Assembly (NCBI GenBank): GCA_003454665.1
Contig: DMKB01000138.1
Location: 1 to 9,208 of the forward strand
Length of the DNA: 9,208 nucleotides
Direction: 5' to 3'
Source: Nitrospiraceae bacterium
GTDB lineage: Bacteria > Nitrospirota > UBA9217
The position numbers and the translations under genes were made by a program. Under the pieces are notes generated by a model. The model was given only the letters and a program-made list of their open reading frames with translations, was not told the DNA's origin and ran no database searches. The number at the start of each line of letters is the position of its first letter. Within the stretch, counting starts at the first letter, position 1. Positions 5,884 through 9,208 of the stretch are shown piece by piece.

Positions 5884-5959
5884 CCTGTTTTTGATATCAA
5901 TTTGAAGAAGCTATAGGATGTCCCCTTTGTGTCCACAGGCGGGCCAGAGATTGATATCA
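5870..5959. promoter_or_regulatory. Three TGATATCA palindromes, candidate VapB operators
   Basis: Identical 8-bp palindromes at 5870-5877 (between -35 and -10), 5892-5899 (just upstream of -35) and 5952-5959. The first two are 22 bp apart, about two helical turns, as expected for two ribbon-helix-helix dimers on one DNA face. The third is 60 bp farther and may be coincidental. Confidence 0.5.
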
Positions 5960-6000
5960 CGCCGACGACGTGACAATAGGGTTTCCGCAGTCAAGACACT

Positions 6001-6519
6001 TCAGCCTTCTGCTTCTTCTCTTTCTACCGAAAAGTAAAATGCAAGCGCGACAGAGGTGAGAATGATGAATATGCCGAGTCCGTTAACCAGGCTTCCCATG
6101 GTCTGGTCCCATCTCAGGAGCCCTACGGTACGAAGGAGATAGTTCCAATCGTGAATCGCATCCCTTCCTCCGCCCACCGTAACCAGCGGCAGGGCCATGG
6201 CCTGCGCGTCCTTGACGTAGATGGATATGTTGAAAAGATTCTGTCCTACCCACAAGAGCGTCACTGCCGAGGAATAGAACTCCCGCCGCGTATAAAAATA
6301 AAGGGTAATTCCCGCGGGAACGATCAACTGGCCCAGCGTTCCGCCGAGGACCATGAGGAACTCGCCGAACCACCGGAAGAGCAGATGACCTGCCTCATGG
6401 GAGACCAGGTCAACCCGGTCAAGAAAGCGGTAGACCGTCACATCCTTGGCGATAATGGCGCCGTATATGACCAGTACGACGGCAAAACCGAATTTGAGAT
6501 AATCAATCTTGTTCTTCAT
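6001..6519 (-). CDS. HEAGH-motif membrane protein (M50-like), intact copy
   Basis: 172-residue membrane protein. Hydrophobic segments lie at about 9-25, 52-76, 84-101 and 143-164. HEAGH at 41-45 is an HExxH zinc-protease motif in a context (DLVSHEAGHLLFRWFGE) like M50 intramembrane proteases. HDWNYLL at 123-129 could supply the further ligand that M50 enzymes carry as an Asp. I cannot name the family with certainty; a zinc metalloprotease is a cautious inference. The ATG at 6519 lacks a well-spaced ribosome site (AAGG abuts it), and the RAYT1 unit ends about 11 nt upstream, so the native 5' region was probably replaced and transcription may come from RAYT1. A diverged, damaged duplicate lies at 7589-8107. 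Confidence 0.75.
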   Translation of the reverse strand: MKNKIDYLKFGFAVVLVIYGAIIAKDVTVYRFLDRVDLVSHEAGHLLFRWFGEFLMVLGGTLGQLIVPAGITLYFYTRREFYSSAVTLLWVGQNLFNISIYVKDAQAMALPLVTVGGGRDAIHDWNYLLRTVGLLRWDQTMGSLVNGLGIFIILTSVALAFYFSVEREEAEG

Positions 6520-6530
6520 CCTTGCAAGGG

Positions 6531-6558
6531 GGACGTTGTTTCTAGGACGTTGTTTCTA
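6531..6558. repeat. 14-bp tandem duplication at the left edge of the RAYT1 unit
   Basis: ggacgttgtttcta occurs twice head to tail (6531-6544 and 6545-6558). The inner copy is part of the RAYT1 left inverted repeat. Confidence 0.85.
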
Positions 6559-7557
6559 TGCTTGCTTTTCCTTTCTTCGATTGTTACCCTTCGCCGCACG
6601 CTCGATTGACCGTACTATGCACGACGTATTCACGCCAAGATGCCTGGCGATCTCCGCAGCCGAAGCTCCTAACTCTTCCCGGCATCGATAAGCAACCATA
6701 GATCGAGCGGTGCTGACACTCAGACGTTTCCCGCCGGCCTTCAGTTCCAACTGGTTTACCCCTCTGTCCTTGCACACGTCTTCGACGATCTTCTGGATCG
6801 TTGTCCCGCTTCGCTTATATTTGATCTGCCGAAGTTGGTTCTCTTCTGCTTCCTTAACGATAGCATGAACGAAATCACCACTCCCCAATATCCTCTCGTC
6901 GTATTCCTCTTTCTGTCCCCGTCTGCGCTTGGCCATGACTTGCGACCAACCACCCTGGCTTCTGACCAGCCCTCCACCGGTGAGCGTGGAATTACGTCCC
7001 TCTTCGATCCCCTCCCGGACAAACCGGCGATAGTGAAGGATTGCCTTCTTTCGTGTCCTGCCGAACTCGGACAGCACGGCATCTCTATCCATCCAGGGAT
7101 TGTTGGCCTTGCCGATCATTGCTCGATGGCCGGTCCATGGATATCGGTCTAATTCCTCTATCGTTTGGATGATCTTTGCCCTGATGGGGTTTAAGTGAAT
7201 ATAGCGAACGAGGGCCAGAAGATAGTCATCTTCCTCACAGAGGACAGATTTGTAACGGTTTTCGAAGAGATGCCCGGTCCTTTTGTGGCGGCGATTGAAA
7301 TATTGAGCGTACCAGGTGAGTTGTTTGCGCATTACCGTTGAAATTCCGTCTTTGCCGCTTTTAAAGAGAATATGGACGTGATTGGTCATGAGGACCCAGG
7401 CAAAGACCGTGCACTTCCCTTGACTGACATTTTCAGCGAGCCGGTCGAGAAATCGGACTTTGTCCTGATCGTCTATGAAAATCGGGGCTTTGTTTATTCC
7501 CCGGACGATGATGTGGTGCAATGCTCCGGGTACGTCAAGGCGGACTTTGCGTGGCAT
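6556..7557 (-). CDS. REP-associated tyrosine transposase (RAYT1) with DnaA-like C-terminal domain
   Basis: 333-residue protein. Residues 1-135 form a Y1_Tnp/IS200-like HUH domain: MPRKVRLDVPGALHHIIVRG start, HUH motif H60-V-H62 in MTNHVHILF, candidate catalytic Y83 in LTWYAQYFN, then GHLFENRYKS and YIHLNPIRA, which are RAYT hallmarks. Residues 136-215 are a linker with YPWTGH. Residues about 253-325 resemble DnaA domain IV: a helix with IVEDVCKDRGV, then KRLSVSTARSMVAYRCREE, then an HTH AAEIARHLGVNTSCIVRSIER. Full-length RAYTs nick and join single-stranded DNA and are usually domesticated, mobilising small repeats. There is no Shine-Dalgarno; the start ATG at 7557 is 6 nt after a -10 box, so the mRNA is probably leaderless. 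All catalytic residues are intact. Confidence 0.92.
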   Translation of the reverse strand: MPRKVRLDVPGALHHIIVRGINKAPIFIDDQDKVRFLDRLAENVSQGKCTVFAWVLMTNHVHILFKSGKDGISTVMRKQLTWYAQYFNRRHKRTGHLFENRYKSVLCEEDDYLLALVRYIHLNPIRAKIIQTIEELDRYPWTGHRAMIGKANNPWMDRDAVLSEFGRTRKKAILHYRRFVREGIEEGRNSTLTGGGLVRSQGGWSQVMAKRRRGQKEEYDERILGSGDFVHAIVKEAEENQLRQIKYKRSGTTIQKIVEDVCKDRGVNQLELKAGGKRLSVSTARSMVAYRCREELGASAAEIARHLGVNTSCIVRSIERAAKGNNRRKEKQA

Positions 7558-7563
7558 GATGCG

Positions 7564-7592
7564 ATTCTATCGAAAGAAGGTACTCGTGTCAA
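7564..7592 (-). promoter_or_regulatory. RAYT1 promoter, leaderless geometry
   Basis: Minus strand TTGACA (7587-7592), 17 nt, TAGAAT (7564-7569), then 6 nt (CGCATC) and ATG. With the usual -10 to start distance the transcript begins at or within a base or two of the A of ATG. The -35 lies one base inside the right inverted repeat. Confidence 0.75.
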
Positions 7593-8107
7593 GAGGAAAG
7601 CAAGCATAGAAACAACGTCCACTTTGTGTCTTCTACAGAGGTGAGAATGATGAATATGCCGAGTCCGTAAACCAGGCTTCCCATGGTCTGGTCCCATCTC
7701 AGGAGCCCTGCGGCGCGAAGGAGATAGTTCCAATCGTGAATCGCATCCCTTCCTCCGCCGACCGTAACCAGCGGCAGGGCCATGGCCTGCGCGTCCCTGA
7801 TGTAGATGGATATGTTGAAAAAATTCTGTCCTACCCACAAGAGCGTCACTGCCGAGGAATAGAACTCTCGCCGCGCATAAAAGTAAAGGGTAATTCCCGC
7901 AGGAACGATCAACTGGCCCAGTGTTCCGCCGAGGACCATGAGGAACTCGCCAAACCACCGGAAGAGCAGATGTCCTGCCTCGTGGGAAACCAGGTCAACG
8001 CGATCAAGAAAGCGGTAGACCGTCACATCCCGGGCAATGATGGCGCCGTATATGACCAGCACGACGGCAAAACCGAATTTGAGATAATCAATCTTGTTCT
8101 TCAGCAA
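7589..8107 (-). pseudogene. Damaged duplicate of the HEAGH membrane protein gene
   Basis: Positions 7635-8103 match 6050-6518 of the intact gene without any indel, with about 24 differences in 469 bases by hand count (about 95%). HEAGH and HDWNYLL are kept. At the 5' end the ATG is lost: the codon is CTG at 8102-8104 and the only upstream initiator is a TTG at 8107, with no ribosome site, directly against the RAYT2 inverted repeat (8108). At the 3' end the last 16 residues (ALAFYFSVEREEAEG plus neighbour) are replaced by a tail read through the RAYT1 right end (EDTKWTLFLCLLSS). The fourth hydrophobic segment is therefore truncated. Most substitutions are silent, so the copy was under selection for some time after duplication. 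It may still be expressed weakly; I treat it as a probable pseudogene. Confidence 0.75.
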
Positions 8108-8131
8108 AGGGTCAGGTCTTTTGATTTGGTG

Positions 8132-8983
8132 TTATATCTCTTCCCGCAGAATATTACTCACCGTCGAGTAATGGAGTTTCAGATGGTCTGCAAGATCCCG
8201 CTGGAGGTAGCCATAGTCCTCGATTGCTTCGATCATTTTCTTGTCACGCTTTCGCTTGCTTTTGAGTATGCTCGCAGGGAATATCTGTGTGAGCGTAGGC
8301 CGATGCGCATAGCGTTGGCTTCGCGGTATTTCCGGAACGTCTCTGTGCTTTGTGAGATGGTCCAGGAGACTATCCACGAAGTCGTCTTCTCCAAGGATGC
8401 TCTGACCCTTCACGTCTCTCCAGATTGACTCCTGGCCGATGCCCCAGCGCACAAACCGGCGATATTCTTTCCGGGCAACGTCCTGCTTTCTCCCGAACTG
8501 GCCGAGCACCCAGCTGGTGGTGAGGCTGGCATGGGGCTGTTCTCTGCCTGCCGTGGCGCGATAACTGGACCACTTCCAGTCCTTCGGGTGCTCTAACATC
8601 CCTGCCTGGACGGGATTGAGCACCACGTAGCGACAGACTTCGAGGAGATGGCTGTCTTTCTGGATGAGGATGGCCTTGTATCGGCCCTGAAATAAATGGC
8701 CCGCTCGATTCCGGCGTTTATTGAAGAGCTGCGTATAGACGCCGTTGAGCTGGCGCATGCCGATGGAAAGATTGCCCTCGGGTGTTTCGATAAGGAGATG
8801 ATAGTGATTGTCCATGAGACAATAGGCGTGGCATATCCAGTGATAGCGCTTATTGACGTGCTGGAGAGTATTCAGGAAATTAATCCGGTCCTGGTCGTCC
8901 TTGAAGACGGGCTTCTTTTCATTGCCGCGGCTGGTTATATGATAGACGGCACCAGCATATTCGATGCGTAGCGGACGAGTCAT
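8132..8983 (-). CDS. REP-associated tyrosine transposase (RAYT2)
   Basis: 283-residue Y1/HUH transposase of the RAYT type, clearly different from RAYT1. The start MTRPLRIEYAGAVYHITSRG is the standard opening; HUH motif H60-Y-H62 in MDNHYHLLIE, candidate catalytic Y83 in LNGVYTQLFN, then GHLFQGRYKA and YVVLNPVQAGM, and DWKWSSYRA at 135-143. The C-terminal end (about 255-280, GYLQRDLADHLKLHYSTVSNIL) looks like a helix-turn-helix, so it may contact DNA ends. The ATG at 8983 has no Shine-Dalgarno, and a near-consensus promoter puts the transcript start at the ATG. A truncated relative of its 5' end lies just upstream at 9059-9208. Confidence 0.93.
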   Translation of the reverse strand: MTRPLRIEYAGAVYHITSRGNEKKPVFKDDQDRINFLNTLQHVNKRYHWICHAYCLMDNHYHLLIETPEGNLSIGMRQLNGVYTQLFNKRRNRAGHLFQGRYKAILIQKDSHLLEVCRYVVLNPVQAGMLEHPKDWKWSSYRATAGREQPHASLTTSWVLGQFGRKQDVARKEYRRFVRWGIGQESIWRDVKGQSILGEDDFVDSLLDHLTKHRDVPEIPRSQRYAHRPTLTQIFPASILKSKRKRDKKMIEAIEDYGYLQRDLADHLKLHYSTVSNILREEI

Positions 8984-8989
8984 GCAGGC

Positions 8990-9018
8990 ACTGTAGCAGA
9001 GCAGAAAGGGAATGTCAA
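8990..9018 (-). promoter_or_regulatory. RAYT2 promoter, leaderless geometry
   Basis: Minus strand TTGACA (9013-9018), 17 nt, TACAGT (8990-8995), 6 nt (GCCTGC), ATG. The arrangement and distances are the same as for RAYT1 despite unrelated spacer sequence. Confidence 0.75.
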
Positions 9019-9035
9019 ATCAAAAGACCTGACCC

Positions 9036-9057
9036 TATGAAGTTCCTATGAAGTTCC
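9036..9057. repeat. 11-bp tandem duplication at the outer edge of RAYT2
   Basis: tatgaagttcc occurs twice head to tail (9036-9046 and 9047-9057), immediately outside the right inverted repeat. The same tatgaagtt follows the next copy of the repeat at 9200-9208, where the window ends. Confidence 0.85.
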
Positions 9058-9147
9058 ATCGTCCTTGAAGACAGGCTTCTTTTCATTGCCGCGGCTGGTG
9101 ATGTGATAGACGGCACCGGCATATTCGATGCGGAGCGGACGAGTCAT
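9046..9147 (-). pseudogene. Truncated RAYT2-like gene, first 30 codons only
   Basis: Part of a direct repeat: 9059-9208 matches 8895-9044 at an offset of 164 bp with 6 differences in 150 bases. It carries its own copy of the promoter (TACAGT at 9154-9159, TTGACA at 9177-9182) and an ATG at 9147. The reading frame encodes the first 30 residues identically to RAYT2 (MTRPLRIEYA to PVFKDD), then GTS and a stop in the tandem repeat at 9046-9048. All five coding differences are silent. The HUH motif is absent, so it cannot be an active transposase. Confidence 0.85.
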
Positions 9148-9208
9148 GCAGGCACTGTAGCAGGGCAGAAAGGGAATGTCAAATCAAAAGACCTGACCCT
9201 ATGAAGTT

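Larger units (their letters stand above)
6545..7620 (-). mobile_element. RAYT1 unit bounded by 27/28-bp inverted repeats
   Basis: The left end, 6545-6572, begins ggacgttgtttctatgcttg; the right end, 7594-7620, is its reverse complement apart from one missing base in the T run. Together they enclose one transposase gene plus its promoter. The left repeat encodes the last codons and stop of the transposase. No target-site duplication is seen, as expected for Y1 enzymes. An imperfect copy of the sequence at the outer right edge (7615-7630) occurs at 5918-5933 with two mismatches, possibly a solo element end downstream of the intact HEAGH gene. Confidence 0.75.
8108..9036 (-). mobile_element. RAYT2 unit bounded by 21-bp perfect inverted repeats
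   Basis: 8108-8128 (agggtcaggtcttttgattt plus g) is the exact reverse complement of 9016-9036. The enclosed 929 bp hold one transposase gene whose stop is 3 nt from the left repeat and whose -35 box overlaps the right repeat by 3 bases. No internal passenger gene is present. The left end sits immediately against the damaged HEAGH gene. Confidence 0.8.

Noticed and set aside
5936..6000. Zinc-ribbon-like peptide (KCLDCGNPIV) downstream of the intact HEAGH gene
   Set aside because: Only about 16 codons before a stop, no second CxxC in the same frame and no start; too short to support as a gene or fusion.
8132..9036. Classical REP/BIME elements flanking RAYT2
   Set aside because: The flanks are plain 21-bp inverted repeats at a distance; no GTAG/GGAG tetranucleotide followed by a hairpin was found beside the gene.

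Overview
This window comes from a bacterial chromosome of moderate GC content. The mix of a cobalt/nickel ECF importer, a GxxExxY gene, VapBC and UPF0175 antitoxin genes, ACAGGATGAA-type intergenic repeats and IS200-like REP-associated transposases fits Desulfobacterota (Geobacter-like) or Nitrospirota. That assignment is inference; no taxonomic marker is present. Every gene I can support is on the minus strand, so the window reads biologically from right to left.

Right third (about 6000-9208) is a turnover zone. Two different REP-associated tyrosine transposases (RAYTs, Y1/HUH single-strand transposases) each lie in a compact unit bounded by inverted repeats of 21 to 28 bp. The units alternate with two copies (about 95% identical by my hand count) of a small membrane protein gene with an HEAGH zinc-protease-like motif. 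The left copy (6001-6519) is intact. The right copy (7589-8107) has lost its ATG at the edge of one RAYT unit and its C-terminus at the edge of the other. At the far right edge, a truncated repeat of the second RAYT's promoter and first 30 codons begins at 9059 and runs out of the window. Both full-length RAYT genes have a TTGACA-N17-TAnAnT/TACAGT-like promoter whose -10 box ends exactly 6 nt before the ATG, which predicts leaderless mRNAs.

Middle (about 4200-5900) is a small-gene defence/stress patch. It holds a vapBC toxin-antitoxin operon with a clear sigma70 promoter and repeated TGATATCA palindromes, an orphan UPF0175 antitoxin-like gene preceded by a gene remnant, and a small four-helix membrane protein of the phage_holin_4_2/YvlD type with its own promoter and operator-like palindrome.

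Left third (1-3672) is a metal-uptake operon of the CbiMQO (ECF) type. It runs cbiM, cbiQ (8-bp overlap with a perfect Shine-Dalgarno), then cbiO and a membrane-anchored GAF-domain protein cut by the window edge. The operon is interrupted between cbiQ and cbiO by a GxxExxY (PDDEXK-like) gene. That gene sits in a tract of ACAGGATGAA-family repeats and is bracketed by a perfect 20-bp inverted repeat, so it looks like an inserted cassette. A second tract of the same repeats (3780-4210) lies upstream of cbiM. The two tracts share a 30-bp identical GC-rich block carrying a hairpin.

The parts most worth following up are the GxxExxY/repeat cassette and the alternation of RAYT units with the HEAGH genes.
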